Source: Maledivibacter halophilus (GTDB taxonomy: Bacteria > Bacillota > Clostridia > Peptostreptococcales > Caminicellaceae). Taken from it: a stretch of 64,000 nt of DNA. Of the stretch, positions 49,626 through 58,735 are shown one piece after another; position 1 is the stretch's first letter; every line of letters starts with the position of its first letter. The stretch spans positions 371,400-435,399 of the forward strand of contig NZ_FUZT01000003.1 of assembly GCF_900167445.1 (NCBI RefSeq), in the 5' to 3' direction. The position numbers were made by a program, and so were the translations under genes. The notes below the pieces were generated by a model, which ran no database searches, was not told the DNA's origin, and worked only from the letters and a program-made list of their open reading frames with translations.

Positions 49626-50405
49626 TTATTTGTTTTTAAATTCTGCTTTTCTTTTTTCCAGAAAAGCTGACATACCTTCCTTTTGGTCTTCTGTTGCAAA
49701 GCATAATCCAAATAAATCTTTTTCTATCTCGTTTCCAGTATCCAAATCACAATTAATTCCTCTATTTATAGCTACTTTAGAGTATTTAACTGCAATTTGT
49801 CCATTGGATGCAATTTTCTTAGCCATTTCTAAAGCTTCACTTATTAATTCCTCTTGGGCAACAACCTTATTTACCAAACCTATTTCCTTAGCTTCCTGTG
49901 CCTTTATTATATCTGCTGTAAAAATTAATTCCTTTGCCTTTGCCGTTCCAACTAATCTTGCAAGCCTTTGGGTTCCAGCAAATCCTGGGGTAATTCCCAA
50001 TCCAACCTCTGGCTGCCCAAATTTAGCTTTTTCTCCTGCGATTCTTATATCACAGCTCATAGAAAGCTCACAGCCACCACCTAATGCAAATCCGTTTACT
50101 GCTGCTATAACTGGTTTTTCCATAAGTTCAATTTTTCTAAATATACTTGATCCCAATTCTCCAAACTTTCTTCCTTCTACTGCTGTCTTATCTCTCATCT
50201 CAGATATATCTGCTCCTGCTATAAAAGCTTTTCCTTCACCTGTTATAATGAGAACATAAATCTCTTCATCCTTCTCAATATCATCTATTGCTCTATCTAG
50301 TTCCTTTAAAACATCAGTATTTAATGCATTTAAAACCTTAGGTCTATTGAAGCTTAGAATAGCTATATTATCTTGCTTTTTTAACAACAGATTATCGTAA
50401 CTCAT
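49626..50405 (-). CDS. crt: Crotonase (3-hydroxybutyryl-CoA dehydratase)
   Basis: 259 codons. Enoyl-CoA hydratase fold with the oxyanion hole IAGADISEM and [13 protein letters not shown]; catalytic Glu residues lie in GGCELSM and [10 protein letters not shown]. It interconverts (S)-3-hydroxybutyryl-CoA and crotonyl-CoA. First gene of the sigma-54-controlled crt-hbd-thlA-maoC-bcd-etfB-etfA operon, with GGGAGC before the start. Confidence 0.95.
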   Translation of the reverse strand: MSYDNLLLKKQDNIAILSFNRPKVLNALNTDVLKELDRAIDDIEKDEEIYVLIITGEGKAFIAGADISEMRDKTAVEGRKFGELGSSIFRKIELMEKPVIAAVNGFALGGGCELSMSCDIRIAGEKAKFGQPEVGLGITPGFAGTQRLARLVGTAKAKELIFTADIIKAQEAKEIGLVNKVVAQEELISEALEMAKKIASNGQIAVKYSKVAINRGINCDLDTGNEIEKDLFGLCFATEDQKEGMSAFLEKRKAEFKNK

Positions 50406-50457
50406 ATTTTCAGCTCCCTTTGCTTAAATATTTTTCCAACCTATACACAAGATATTC

Positions 50458-50472
50458 GCAAGTCCTGTGCCA
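50458..50472 (-). promoter_or_regulatory. Sigma-54 promoter of the crt-etfA operon
   Basis: Minus strand TGGCACAGGACTTGC is a perfect match to the RpoN consensus TGGCAC-N5-TTGC. It lies 53 bp upstream of the crt start codon. Confidence 0.9.
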
Positions 50473-50479
50473 AGTTATA

Positions 50480-51300
50480 AAATTTAAATGTTTTTCCTAA
50501 TTTTTTTTTAATTTTTAATCTTTTATAGGTAATATTATTTAAATAAAATATTACTGAAACATTTGATATACAAGAGTTTATCAAGCTTATCCATCCTTCG
50601 CTTAGTTTGTCAATTTTTTGACAAATCAATGGATAGTACTAATTTGTTTTCCTGAAATTTGAGGGGGTTTTCTCTTTTCCCCATGGAATAATAATAAATT
50701 CTGTATACTTATTTAACACCTCCCAGCTGATTGATGATTTAAATAATTATTTTAAATATCCATCACCCCCAGCTTTCCTAATGATATGCTCCATAATTTC
50801 TTTTTATTAAATAATTTTATGTAAATAAATAGCCCATATGAAATTATGCACATAAAATTTACATGTGTACTTTATTTACACTTTTGCCAAAATTAGTGTT
50901 GTAGACAGCTTGTTTGATGCAATATAGAATTTCTTTGATGTAATATAGAATTTAAATTTGATATACTACGGGGATTTATATATTATAAAAGGAAATGTTA
51001 CATTACTAAGGCTCTTTGAAGATTTAAGATTTGTTATTTCAGGTAATGCCATTTAAATAACCTTCTTTCAAATTTGTTTACCTAAATATTTACTTCTACA
51101 CTTATATTTTACATCAATAATATATAGATTCAAGTAAAACTATTAAATAAAAAACTTACCTAATTAACATTATTAATTTAAAAATACAATATGTAGATGA
51201 TTCGTCTGACCCCTTCTACTACATTTTGTATTTTAAAAATTTTTATATGTATTATGGAATTTCCTCAATTTTATATACAACTATAAAAATATTCATAATA
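50480..51300. other. Long non-coding stretch between the crt promoter and ribU
   Basis: About 820 bp with no credible gene on either strand. It holds two imperfect direct repeats (ttgatgcaatatagaatttc near 50917 and ttgatgtaatatagaattta near 50937). A weak hairpin (atgtagatga... tctactacat) lies near 51190-51224. Enhancer sites for the sigma-54 activator are expected here but were not recognised. Confidence 0.5.
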
Positions 51301-51306
51301 AAGTAC

Positions 51307-51335
51307 TTGACGTAAATTGGATTTAGTGATAATGT
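51307..51335 (+). promoter_or_regulatory. Sigma-A promoter of ribU
   Basis: TTGACG (51307-51312), 17-base spacer, TAATGT (51330-51335), 20 bases before the riboswitch. Confidence 0.65.
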
Positions 51336-51357
51336 TAAAATATAAATTAAATAAATA

Positions 51358-51472
51358 TTTTCTTCAGGGCAGGGTGCAATTCCCGACCGGCGGTACAGCC
51401 CGCGAACCATGAAAATGGTTGATCTGGTGAAACTCCAGAGCCGACAGTATAGTCTGGATGGAAGAAGAAAGA
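51358..51472 (+). ncRNA. FMN riboswitch
   Basis: The RFN element is plain: agggcagggtgcaattcccg, accggcggtacagcccgcga, gatctggtgaaactccagag and ccgacagtatagtctggatg in order, closed by the P1 stem (TCTTC/GAAGA). It is followed by a terminator hairpin and then ribU, so FMN should switch transcription off. Confidence 0.96.
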
Positions 51473-51495
51473 TTTTTTGTGTGTGTTTTGTAATT

Positions 51496-51522
51496 AAGCC
51501 CTGAAGTTTTACTTCAGGGCTT
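51496..51522 (+). terminator. Riboswitch-controlled terminator
   Basis: AAGCCCTGAAGT pairs perfectly with ACTTCAGGGCTT around a three-base loop, then CAATATTTTTTG. The left arm (CCCTGAAG) can compete with the riboswitch P1 region (CTTCAGGG), the usual antiterminator logic. Confidence 0.88.
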
Positions 51523-51580
51523 CAATATTTTTTGAATTCAAAAGCATAAATACTATTTAAAATTATAGGAGGTCATCATA

Positions 51581-52147
51581 ATGTTTAAAGTAAAAAAAAT
51601 GACTACAATGGCTATGCTCATAGCACTATCTGTTATATTAATCTATACTATTCGTTTTCCAATTATTCCATCGGCACCATTTTTAGAATATGAACCTGCC
51701 GATATACCCATAATTATAGGTGCTTTAATTTACGGAACAGTAAACGGTTTAATCTTAACCGTAGTTGCTTCCTTTATTCAAGCCCTTACTGTTAGTTCAG
51801 CTAGCGGTTGGATAGGTTTTGTAATGCATGTTCTTTCAACTGGAACCTTGGTTTTGGTAAGCAGCACCATCTACCATAGAATTAGAAGCTTCAAGGGATT
51901 GGTTATTGGGTTGATTCTTTCATGTTTTGCTATGACATTAGTTATGGTTCCAACAAATCTCTTTTTTACAGTCAAATTTTTAGGAGTACCATATGAGGCC
52001 GTTAAAAGTATGCTAATACCAGCAATAATCCCCTTTAATCTACTAAAATCTATTATTAACTCTGTTGCCATAGGATTTGTATACAAAGGAATAAGAGTTG
52101 TAATAAAGGAAAAATCCCATAATATGACAATAAAACATAATGTTTAA
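51581..52147 (+). CDS. ribU: Riboflavin ECF transporter S component
   Basis: 188 codons, five to six membrane segments. It has RibU features: an early MAMLIALSVILIY helix, FLEYEPADIPIIIGALIYGT, and PTNLFFTVKFLGVPYE. It binds riboflavin and works with a shared energising module (EcfT, EcfA, EcfA') encoded elsewhere. The FMN riboswitch upstream confirms flavin specificity. GGAGG lies nine bases before the ATG. Confidence 0.95.
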   Translation: MFKVKKMTTMAMLIALSVILIYTIRFPIIPSAPFLEYEPADIPIIIGALIYGTVNGLILTVVASFIQALTVSSASGWIGFVMHVLSTGTLVLVSSTIYHRIRSFKGLVIGLILSCFAMTLVMVPTNLFFTVKFLGVPYEAVKSMLIPAIIPFNLLKSIINSVAIGFVYKGIRVVIKEKSHNMTIKHNV

Positions 52148-52165
52148 TCTAATGAACATACTTAA

Positions 52166-52213
52166 GGCTATGAAAAAAGTTTTATTTTAATTCCTAAAAC
52201 TATTTTCATAGCC
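52166..52213 (+). terminator. Terminator of ribU
   Basis: GGCTATGAAAA pairs with TTTTCATAGCC over about 48 bases, 18 bases past the stop codon. Confidence 0.7.
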
Positions 52214-52277
52214 TATTCCTATTAGAATAATTTATATTTTTTAATCGCCTAACTATAAATTAGAACTAGACCTATCT

Positions 52278-52320
52278 TAATTTAATCTGTTGTGCTAGTA
52301 AATCAAGATTTTTTATCTAC
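52278..52320. repeat. Single end of MITE-like family B
   Basis: taatttaatctgttgtgcta followed by gtaaatcaagattttttatc, the family B end. Similar single ends lie at 35660-35700 and 37115-37150 within the tiny-protein array. Confidence 0.5.
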
Positions 52321-52392
52321 TAGAAAATAAAAAACTGTGAAAGTTTCTTATCATTATAGTCCTTCACAGCTTTTATATTATTTATATAATTT

Positions 52393-53358
52393 CTATTCTT
52401 CTATTGTTTCATCATCTTCTACTACTTCATCATCTTCTACTACTTCATCAATTTCAGTATCTTCTTCATCTAGTTCAATAGTTTCAGTTTCTTCATCCCA
52501 ATTAACTTTAAGTCCAAGGTTTTCAGCTATTAATCTAAGAGGTACATATGTCCTTGAATTTATTATTTCAGATTTAGTATCAATATCTATTTTTTCCCCA
52601 TTTACATATACTTCATTGTTATCTATTGTAAGGACTATCTCAACATCATCCTTAAGAACTGTTACTTCTCTTGTTTCTTCATTCCATTCTACTTCTGCTC
52701 CAAAACCTTCTACAATTGCTCTAACAGGTACTAAAGTTCTCCCTCCTTTTATCACCGGTGGAGTATCAAACTTCATATTAGCCTTTTTAGATAATACACT
52801 ATCAACATCTAAAACCTTTATATCTTCTCCATCTTCTAACATTTCTTCCTTGGCTTGTTCAATTTCTTCCAATTCATCCTCTGTATACTTATTTCTAATA
52901 ACTTCTTTTCTTTTAATCGTTATAGACTTCATGTCCTGCTTTAACTCTTCCATTTGTCCTTTAATTTCCTGAAGCTGTTGATTTAGCTCCTTAGCTAATT
53001 CATTATCTTCACCATTTTTAGCTTCTTCATATTTTTTTTCTAATTCATCTTTTTGAATTTCCAACTCATCTTTTTGAGTTTCAATCGCATCCTTATCCTT
53101 CTCTAACTTATCCTTAAGTTCCTTCCAATCCTTACCTTTTTCAATTTCTTCATTAACTTTTTCACTACTTTCATCACTAATTTCTTCATTAGTTTCTAGC
53201 TCTTCATTTTCTTCAGTTTCTGTAACTGTTTTTTCTTGTTTTGTCTTTATCTTATTAAGATTTTCCTTTCCTTTTACTTTATCCCCTGCTAAGGCAAATG
53301 TAACACTGGATAATATGAGTGTACAAGAAAGCGTTATTGCTAAAAGCTTTTTTGACAT
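52393..53358 (-). CDS. Secreted protein with stalk (copper amine oxidase N-terminal-like) domain
   Basis: 321 codons. A signal peptide (about 1-24, KLLAITLSCTLILSSVTFALA) precedes a strongly charged coiled coil (about 28-165, Glu/Lys rich). A stalk domain with two GRTLVPVRAIVEGFGAEVEW / SRTYVPLRLIAENLGLKVNW hairpins follows at about 200-300. A repeated acidic tail (EVVEDDEVVEDDETIEE) ends it. Such stalk domains occur in many clostridial surface proteins and carry no copper chemistry. It is monocistronic. A wall-surface structural role is likely but unproven. Confidence 0.85.
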   Translation of the reverse strand: MSKKLLAITLSCTLILSSVTFALAGDKVKGKENLNKIKTKQEKTVTETEENEELETNEEISDESSEKVNEEIEKGKDWKELKDKLEKDKDAIETQKDELEIQKDELEKKYEEAKNGEDNELAKELNQQLQEIKGQMEELKQDMKSITIKRKEVIRNKYTEDELEEIEQAKEEMLEDGEDIKVLDVDSVLSKKANMKFDTPPVIKGGRTLVPVRAIVEGFGAEVEWNEETREVTVLKDDVEIVLTIDNNEVYVNGEKIDIDTKSEIINSRTYVPLRLIAENLGLKVNWDEETETIELDEEDTEIDEVVEDDEVVEDDETIEE

Positions 53359-53529
53359 GTTTAGTCCTCCTTTGTTTTTTATGTATTTAATTCATTATAG
53401 ATTACGTATAAATTTAAAGTTTTTAGTACTTAAGAAATAGAAATTAGGACTAAAAGCCCATTTTTGATTTTTCTTTTATATTTCTCTTTTAAAGCAGGAA
53501 ATTTATAGGACTTTGTATAACTTATAATT

Positions 53530-53656
53530 GAGGAAATTACATAATTCTAACTTGGCTAAGTTGCATAATATATATGGTATGCCTTTGGAGATTTTCAAAC
53601 TATATGTAATAGATAGTTTTTACAGAAGGTAATTATGCAATTTGCTCAATTAGATA
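53530..53656. repeat. MITE-like family A element, full copy
   Basis: Left end aattgaggaaattacataat; right end gtaattatgcaatttgctca, inverted. The interior has ggtatgcctttggagatttt and agatagtttttacagaaggt, nearly identical to the copy at 33797-33961. It lies within the 362-bp gap between the stalk protein and the HD-GYP gene. Confidence 0.78.
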
Positions 53657-53720
53657 TATTCAACAATTTTAAATACAATGTTGTTTATCTATAGTTTATA
53701 CTAAAAAGTTGGTGAATATT

Positions 53721-54803
53721 ATGACAAAATATAAAACAAAAACAGTTCCAATCGATGAAATTGAACCGGGTATGATTATAGCTCAAGATATTTTTACCGA
53801 TATGGGACAAATGTTAATATCTACCGATACCAAACTGGATGAAAAACATCTTCGCAAACTAAAACTTTACCAAATTAAAGACGCTGTTATTAAAGAAGTT
53901 GTAGAAGAAGATTCAAGTCATAAAAATAATCTTAATATCGAAACCTCTAGGAAAGATAGAAAAAAATTTCAATTATTCACCTCATCCTATTTGGAACATA
54001 ACAACTCTCTAAAAGATCAAATGATGGATATTAGTGAAGGCAAAGAAATTGATATTTCGGAATTATTTTCGATTAGCAGTGATTTATTAGATTGTGTAAA
54101 ACATAGAAGCAATTTATTTAACTTTTTAAGTAGCCTTCAAAGCTTTGATGATTATACTTATTCTCACTGCATAAATGTTTCATTGATATCCTATACAATT
54201 GGACAATGGCTGGGATTTAGTAAGAAAGAACTTATGAATATATCCGTTGCTGGACTGCTTCATGATATTGGTAAAACTAAAATTGATAGAAATATTTTAA
54301 ATAAGCCTGGCCCCCTTACAAATGCGGAATATGAAATAGTAAAAAAGCATAGCACATATGGATTTAAAATCATTGAAAAGCAAGATATCTCATATAATAT
54401 CAAAATGGCTGTTCTCATGCACCATGAAAGATATGATGGTTCCGGTTATCCCTTAAGGGCTAAGAATAATGAAATAAATAACTATGCAAAAATTGTGGCT
54501 ATTGCCGATGTCTATGATGCTCTTACTTCTAAGCGCCCCTATAGAGACAAATTTTCTCCTTTTTATGTAATCGATAAGTTTGAAAAGGAATATTTGGGTA
54601 AGATGGACACAAGATTTTTAATGAAATTTCTTCAAAACATTGCTTATTGCTATCTAGATAATTGGTGTTTACTTTCTACCGGTGAAGAAGCAAAGATTAT
54701 ATTTATCAATAAGCAGATGCCATCTAGGCCAATTGTTCAAATAGATAATACTATATTGGATTTGAGTCAGGAAATAGATATATATATTGAAAGTGTATTG
54801 TAG
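53721..54803 (+). CDS. HD-GYP domain phosphodiesterase
   Basis: 360 codons from the ATG at 53721; in-frame TTG and GTG codons just upstream overlap the GGTG ribosome site. The N-terminal part (about 1-130) resembles the DUF3391-like region found before HD-GYP domains. The HD-GYP domain (about 140-310) has the HDIGK metal motif, HH and the signature HHERYDGSGYP. Its family hydrolyses cyclic di-GMP. No GGDEF or receiver domain is fused. It is convergent with the aldo/keto reductase gene, with a shared terminator. Confidence 0.9.
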   Translation: MTKYKTKTVPIDEIEPGMIIAQDIFTDMGQMLISTDTKLDEKHLRKLKLYQIKDAVIKEVVEEDSSHKNNLNIETSRKDRKKFQLFTSSYLEHNNSLKDQMMDISEGKEIDISELFSISSDLLDCVKHRSNLFNFLSSLQSFDDYTYSHCINVSLISYTIGQWLGFSKKELMNISVAGLLHDIGKTKIDRNILNKPGPLTNAEYEIVKKHSTYGFKIIEKQDISYNIKMAVLMHHERYDGSGYPLRAKNNEINNYAKIVAIADVYDALTSKRPYRDKFSPFYVIDKFEKEYLGKMDTRFLMKFLQNIAYCYLDNWCLLSTGEEAKIIFINKQMPSRPIVQIDNTILDLSQEIDIYIESVL

Positions 54804-54817
54804 ACAAGAAAACTGGT

Positions 54818-54869
54818 AAAAGATGATTAACAATCTTATATTTTATAAAATCTTGTTAATCATCTTTTT
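54818..54869. terminator. Bidirectional terminator
   Basis: AAAAGATGATTAACAA pairs perfectly with TTGTTAATCATCTTTT between two convergent genes. Confidence 0.85.
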
Positions 54870-54886
54870 ATGTTCATTAGCTTTAA

Positions 54887-56023
54887 TTATTCTTCAAATG
54901 TTTTAACTACGTCCTTAAGCTTTTCTCTTATTGGTATGTTTTGGGGACATTCTTCTTCACATCTTCCGCATTCAACACATTTAGAAGCCTTAGCTTCGTC
55001 CTTAATAAATTTATTATAATTTTCCTTTTCCCCTTCGATATTATCAAACATGAATCCATCATTATAGTATTCAAAGGCTCCTGGTATGTTTACTCCAGCA
55101 GGACATGGCAGACAATATCTACAGAAGGTACAATTTACTTTTATTTTATCTTTATACATATTTCCCACCTTGGCAATCAAACTCTTTTCCTTCTCTGTTA
55201 AGGAATTACTTTTTCCTTCATCGGCATATTTTATGTTTTCCTTAACTTGATCCAATGTAGACATGCCGCTTAGGACTGTACTTATTTCCGGATAATCCCA
55301 AAGATATCTTAATGCCCACTGGACAGGAGTTCTTTTAATGTCATTGCTATTCCAAGCATTCATAATTTCATCAGGAACTTTAGATACAAGCTTTCCACCC
55401 CTTAATGGCTCCATTATTACAATGCCTAATCCTTTCTGTGCAGCATATTTTAAGCCTTCCTTACCGGCTTGATAATCTTCATCAACATAATTATATTGTA
55501 TTTGGCAGAAGGTCCAATTATAAGCATCCACAATTTCTTTAAATAATTCAACATTGTCATGGAAGGAAAAGCCCACATATTTTACTCTGCCATCCTTGAC
55601 AATTGTATCTAAAAATTCAAATAGTCCATTTTCGGTTAGGTTTTTCCAATAGCTTTCTTTTAGGGTATGAACTAAGTAAAAGTCTATATGATCTGTTTGC
55701 AGTTTTTCTAATTGCTCATCAAGATATTTATCCATATCTTCTCTTGTTTTAATAAGCCAGCTTGGAAGCTTTGTGGCTAGATATACCTTTTCTCTATATC
55801 CATCCTGTAGAGCTTTTCCAACTAATCCTTCACTCATCTGACCATGATATGGATATGCTGTATCAATATAATTTACTCCATTGTCTATGGCATATCTTAG
55901 CATTTCAATTGCCTTTTCTTCATCAATATTCTTGATATCTTCACCAATAATAGGAAGCCTCATGCATCCAAAGCCAAGGGCTGAAACCTTTTCCTCTGTT
56001 TGACCAAATTTTCTATATAACAT
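54887..56023 (-). CDS. Aldo/keto reductase with C-terminal 4Fe-4S domain
   Basis: 378 codons. AKR barrel (about 1-280) with the catalytic Asp-Tyr in NYIDTAYPYHG, Lys in ATKLPSW and His in YLVHTL. The C-terminal region (about 295-365) has CTFCRYCLPC and CVECGRCEEECP, Cys patterns for two 4Fe-4S clusters. Such proteins occur widely in anaerobes; substrates are mostly unknown. It is monocistronic. GGGGAG precedes the ATG. Confidence 0.9.
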   Translation of the reverse strand: MLYRKFGQTEEKVSALGFGCMRLPIIGEDIKNIDEEKAIEMLRYAIDNGVNYIDTAYPYHGQMSEGLVGKALQDGYREKVYLATKLPSWLIKTREDMDKYLDEQLEKLQTDHIDFYLVHTLKESYWKNLTENGLFEFLDTIVKDGRVKYVGFSFHDNVELFKEIVDAYNWTFCQIQYNYVDEDYQAGKEGLKYAAQKGLGIVIMEPLRGGKLVSKVPDEIMNAWNSNDIKRTPVQWALRYLWDYPEISTVLSGMSTLDQVKENIKYADEGKSNSLTEKEKSLIAKVGNMYKDKIKVNCTFCRYCLPCPAGVNIPGAFEYYNDGFMFDNIEGEKENYNKFIKDEAKASKCVECGRCEEECPQNIPIREKLKDVVKTFEE

Positions 56024-56043
56024 TCTTACTCCCCTTTCTCTCT

Positions 56044-56230
56044 CTATATATAGATGTACGCTTGTAAAATTTAATTTATGGTCGTAGCCACTGAGAATTC
56101 TTTTGGCTCATGTAATAAACCTGTTTTAAATTGAATAACCAAAGGGATAAACAGGTTTATAAAAATCGCTCAAAAGAAAACCTCAGAGGCTACTTCCTTT
56201 CTTAAGTTTTATTGGCGTATATCTATAATA
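56044..56230. repeat. MITE-like family C element, full copy
   Basis: About 187 bp, inverted relative to the copy at 33552-33739. Ends atagatgtacgcttgtaaaa and attggcgtatatctataata. It lies upstream of the aldo/keto reductase. The remainder of the gap to 56422 shows no gene. Confidence 0.75.
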
Positions 56231-56422
56231 GTAAAACAAATTAAAGTTTTAAAACCTCTGGATAACTACCATATATAATAATCTTAAATACTATAATTCT
56301 ATTTCAAAGATATAAAATCCTTCTATAGTTTATAAATGAAATAAAAGGGGTTTAAAATGCAAAGTCCTGAATTTTTATGTTCATAAGATGATCAATTCTT
56401 TCTAACAATTATTACTTCCATA

Positions 56423-57922
56423 TCAACCTCGATATGGTATAAGCCAATTATTTAGCTCTTTTGTTTGTTTATAAATACTTTGATAAATATGAAAAAGTTT
56501 TTTATATCTATTAACATTTTTATATTTTGGTATAAACTCTTTGTCAACTTGTAAAAACGAATCTGAACAATCTTTTAACGTATCAAACCAACCGCAACCA
56601 TAAGCAGCTAACATCGCAGCTCCAATTCCTGGCCCTTGCTGGCTAGAGAGCTTTATAATTTTAGCATTAAAAATATCAGCTTGTATCTGCATCCAATCAT
56701 CATTTTTCGATCCACCACCAATTGAAATAATTGTATCAATTGTTTTACCATTTTTTCGAAAAATATCTATCGATTCATTTAAGGAAAAGGTTATCCCTTC
56801 TATTATTGCCCTAACAAAATCTTTTTTTTGATGAGTACTATTTATACCTATGAAGCTGCCCCTTATATTTGCATCCACATGGGGGGTTCTTTCTCCCATT
56901 AAATATGGTGTGAATAATAATCCATTAGAGCCTATAGGAACTGATTTAATTTCTTTAAGTAGCTTTTCAAAGGATTGATCCTCTGCAAAGACATTTTTGA
57001 ACCAGCTTAAGCTATAGCCTGCTGAAAGTGTAACTCCCATTGTATAAAAGGCATCTTCTACTCCATGATTAAAGTAATGGACTTTTCCTTCGAAATCTTT
57101 GTCTGCATTTTCTTCATATGACAAGACTACTCCTGAAGTTCCAATACTAACCATTGTTCTTCCACTTTCTATAACGCCTGAACCAATGGCACCACATGCA
57201 TTATCTGCTCCACCTGCAAATATACGGGTTGAATTTGATAAACCAGTAATTTCAGCTAAATCAGATGATATTTTTCCTACTTCTTTGTGAGATTCTATTA
57301 TTGGAGGGCAAAAATCATAATCAAGCTTAAGAAGGTCACAAATTTCCTTACTCCATTTTTTCTTTTTAACATCAAATAATAAAGTGCCAGCTGCATCAGA
57401 ATAATCCATATGTAATTTACCTGTAAGTTTGTAACGCAGGTAATCCTTTGGTAATAAGAATTTTTTTGCTTTACTAAATATATCTGGTTCATTCTTTCTT
57501 ACCCAAAGAATTTTAGGTAAAGTAAAACCCTCTAATGCAATATTTTTAGTAATATCCAACAAGCGTTCCTTTCCAACAGTCTTATAAATCTCTTGGCACT
57601 CTTTTGTAGTACGTGTATCATTCCAAAGAATGGCATTTCTTAAAACTTCATTATTCTCATCCAATAACACCAATCCATGCATTTGTCCTGAAAAACTTAT
57701 TCCCTCAATTTGAGATGAATCTCCTTTGAAATTCTTTATTAGATCAGTTAGTCCCTCAATCGTTTTATTAAACCATTCTAGAGGATTTTGCTCACTATAT
57801 CCAGTTCTTTTTTGTATTAGAGAATAGGGTCTAGATACTTCCTGTACTACACTACCATACTCATTTACTAACAGTATTTTAACAGCACTGGTTCCTAAAT
57901 CAATTCCTATTACGTATTTCAT
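56423..57922 (-). CDS. xylB: Xylulokinase
   Basis: 499 codons. FGGY kinase with the N-terminal ATPase motif GIDLGTSAVKILLV, the sugar-binding GISFSGQMHGLVLLD typical of xylulokinase, and the C-terminal IISIGGGSKNDDWMQIQADI. It phosphorylates D-xylulose to D-xylulose 5-phosphate. Last gene on the PTS/lyxose-isomerase side, separated from the isomerase gene by 240 bp and a strong palindromic terminator, so it may have its own promoter. Confidence 0.9.
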   Translation of the reverse strand: MKYVIGIDLGTSAVKILLVNEYGSVVQEVSRPYSLIQKRTGYSEQNPLEWFNKTIEGLTDLIKNFKGDSSQIEGISFSGQMHGLVLLDENNEVLRNAILWNDTRTTKECQEIYKTVGKERLLDITKNIALEGFTLPKILWVRKNEPDIFSKAKKFLLPKDYLRYKLTGKLHMDYSDAAGTLLFDVKKKKWSKEICDLLKLDYDFCPPIIESHKEVGKISSDLAEITGLSNSTRIFAGGADNACGAIGSGVIESGRTMVSIGTSGVVLSYEENADKDFEGKVHYFNHGVEDAFYTMGVTLSAGYSLSWFKNVFAEDQSFEKLLKEIKSVPIGSNGLLFTPYLMGERTPHVDANIRGSFIGINSTHQKKDFVRAIIEGITFSLNESIDIFRKNGKTIDTIISIGGGSKNDDWMQIQADIFNAKIIKLSSQQGPGIGAAMLAAYGCGWFDTLKDCSDSFLQVDKEFIPKYKNVNRYKKLFHIYQSIYKQTKELNNWLIPYRG

Positions 57923-57940
57923 TGCAAAATCACTCCTTTA

Positions 57941-58105
57941 AATATTTTTGATAAACCTATTTATATTCTTTTTTCCCTGGGTAATACCAAACTCTAATTC
58001 ATAACTTATTTCCTTATAAAATTTTAATGAATGATAATAAACTACATCAGGATAATTCTTAGTAGGTGATAGATATTCATCATATTTCTCTTGTCTATTT
58101 CATTC
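57941..58105 (-). other. Open minus-strand segment without a start codon
   Basis: A frame of about 50 codons (NRQEKYDEYLSPTKNYPDVV, then YYHSLKFYKEISYELEFG...) ends in TAA just before the xylB start. It has no start codon or ribosome site and follows the terminator at 58120-58153. It may be the relic of a lost gene, or chance. Confidence 0.25.
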
Positions 58106-58119
58106 AATTTACCCATATA

Positions 58120-58153
58120 AGCAAAATGTCTCAAGTACTTGAGACATTTTGCT
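58120..58153 (-). terminator. Perfect 34-bp palindromic terminator after the isomerase gene
   Basis: A perfect palindrome centred on AGTACT with arms beginning AGCAAAATGTCTCAAGT. It lies ten bases past the isomerase stop codon. Confidence 0.85.
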
Positions 58154-58162
58154 TTAATTAAA

Positions 58163-58702
58163 TTAATATTCTGGTAATCTCTTTATATTTTTATCTGTAA
58201 AAATATCAGAAGAATCGTCACTATTAGAAGAAAACTCTGAAATTACTGCGCCTTTATCTCCAGCTTGAAACCAATGAAGGGTATTTGGTTTAATCGTGAA
58301 TTGCTGGCCTGCTTCAAGTACTATTTCTTTAAATACCGTAAAATTTTTTCCGTATTCCTTAGGAAGAATAGCTATTGGGTTAGAGGTTCTTTCCCCTTCT
58401 ACATATAAATATACTTCTCCCCATCTGCATCTAAATGTTTCCATCTTTCCTTCAGAATTATCTTCTCTTTTAGGGTGTTTATGCTCTGGGCAAGTCTGTT
58501 TTGGAAATAAAACCATCTCTTTTGCACAATATCTACTGGTATTTATATATGTAACCAGCTGCAATCCCATTTTTTCTATATCATTTAATCCAAAATCTGC
58601 AACCTCAATATTATTTATTTCATCATTTGTTAAAACTATATTAGCTTTTTGAAAATATTCATAGGTTTTCTTTCTAATATCATCAACTAGTTTCTTATTC
58701 AA
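58163..58702 (-). CDS. D-lyxose isomerase (cupin)
   Basis: 179 codons from a TTG at 58702, ten bases after GGAGG; another in-frame TTG at 58723 overlaps that site. Cupin fold with metal ligands in CPEHKHPKR and the later Glu and His (FTIKPNTLHWFQAG). The family interconverts D-lyxose and D-xylulose and, less well, mannose and fructose. It lies 33 bp after the aldolase gene, and xylB downstream would phosphorylate the xylulose. Confidence 0.85.
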   Translation of the reverse strand: MNKKLVDDIRKKTYEYFQKANIVLTNDEINNIEVADFGLNDIEKMGLQLVTYINTSRYCAKEMVLFPKQTCPEHKHPKREDNSEGKMETFRCRWGEVYLYVEGERTSNPIAILPKEYGKNFTVFKEIVLEAGQQFTIKPNTLHWFQAGDKGAVISEFSSNSDDSSDIFTDKNIKRLPEY

Positions 58703-58735
58703 ATTAATTAAGCCTCCTATCAAAAATAAGGTTTC

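Noticed and set aside
50441-50629. 62-codon minus-strand ORF upstream of crt
   Set aside because: It overlaps the perfect sigma-54 promoter and has no ribosome site or recognisable product.
51180-51240. REP-like hairpin with ATTCGTCTGACCCC
   Set aside because: Only one copy was seen, pairing is imperfect and no TnpA-type transposase is nearby.
52337-52972. Ser-rich 211-codon plus-strand ORF
   Set aside because: It is the complement of the acidic and Glu-rich region of the stalk protein; low-complexity composition explains the open frame.
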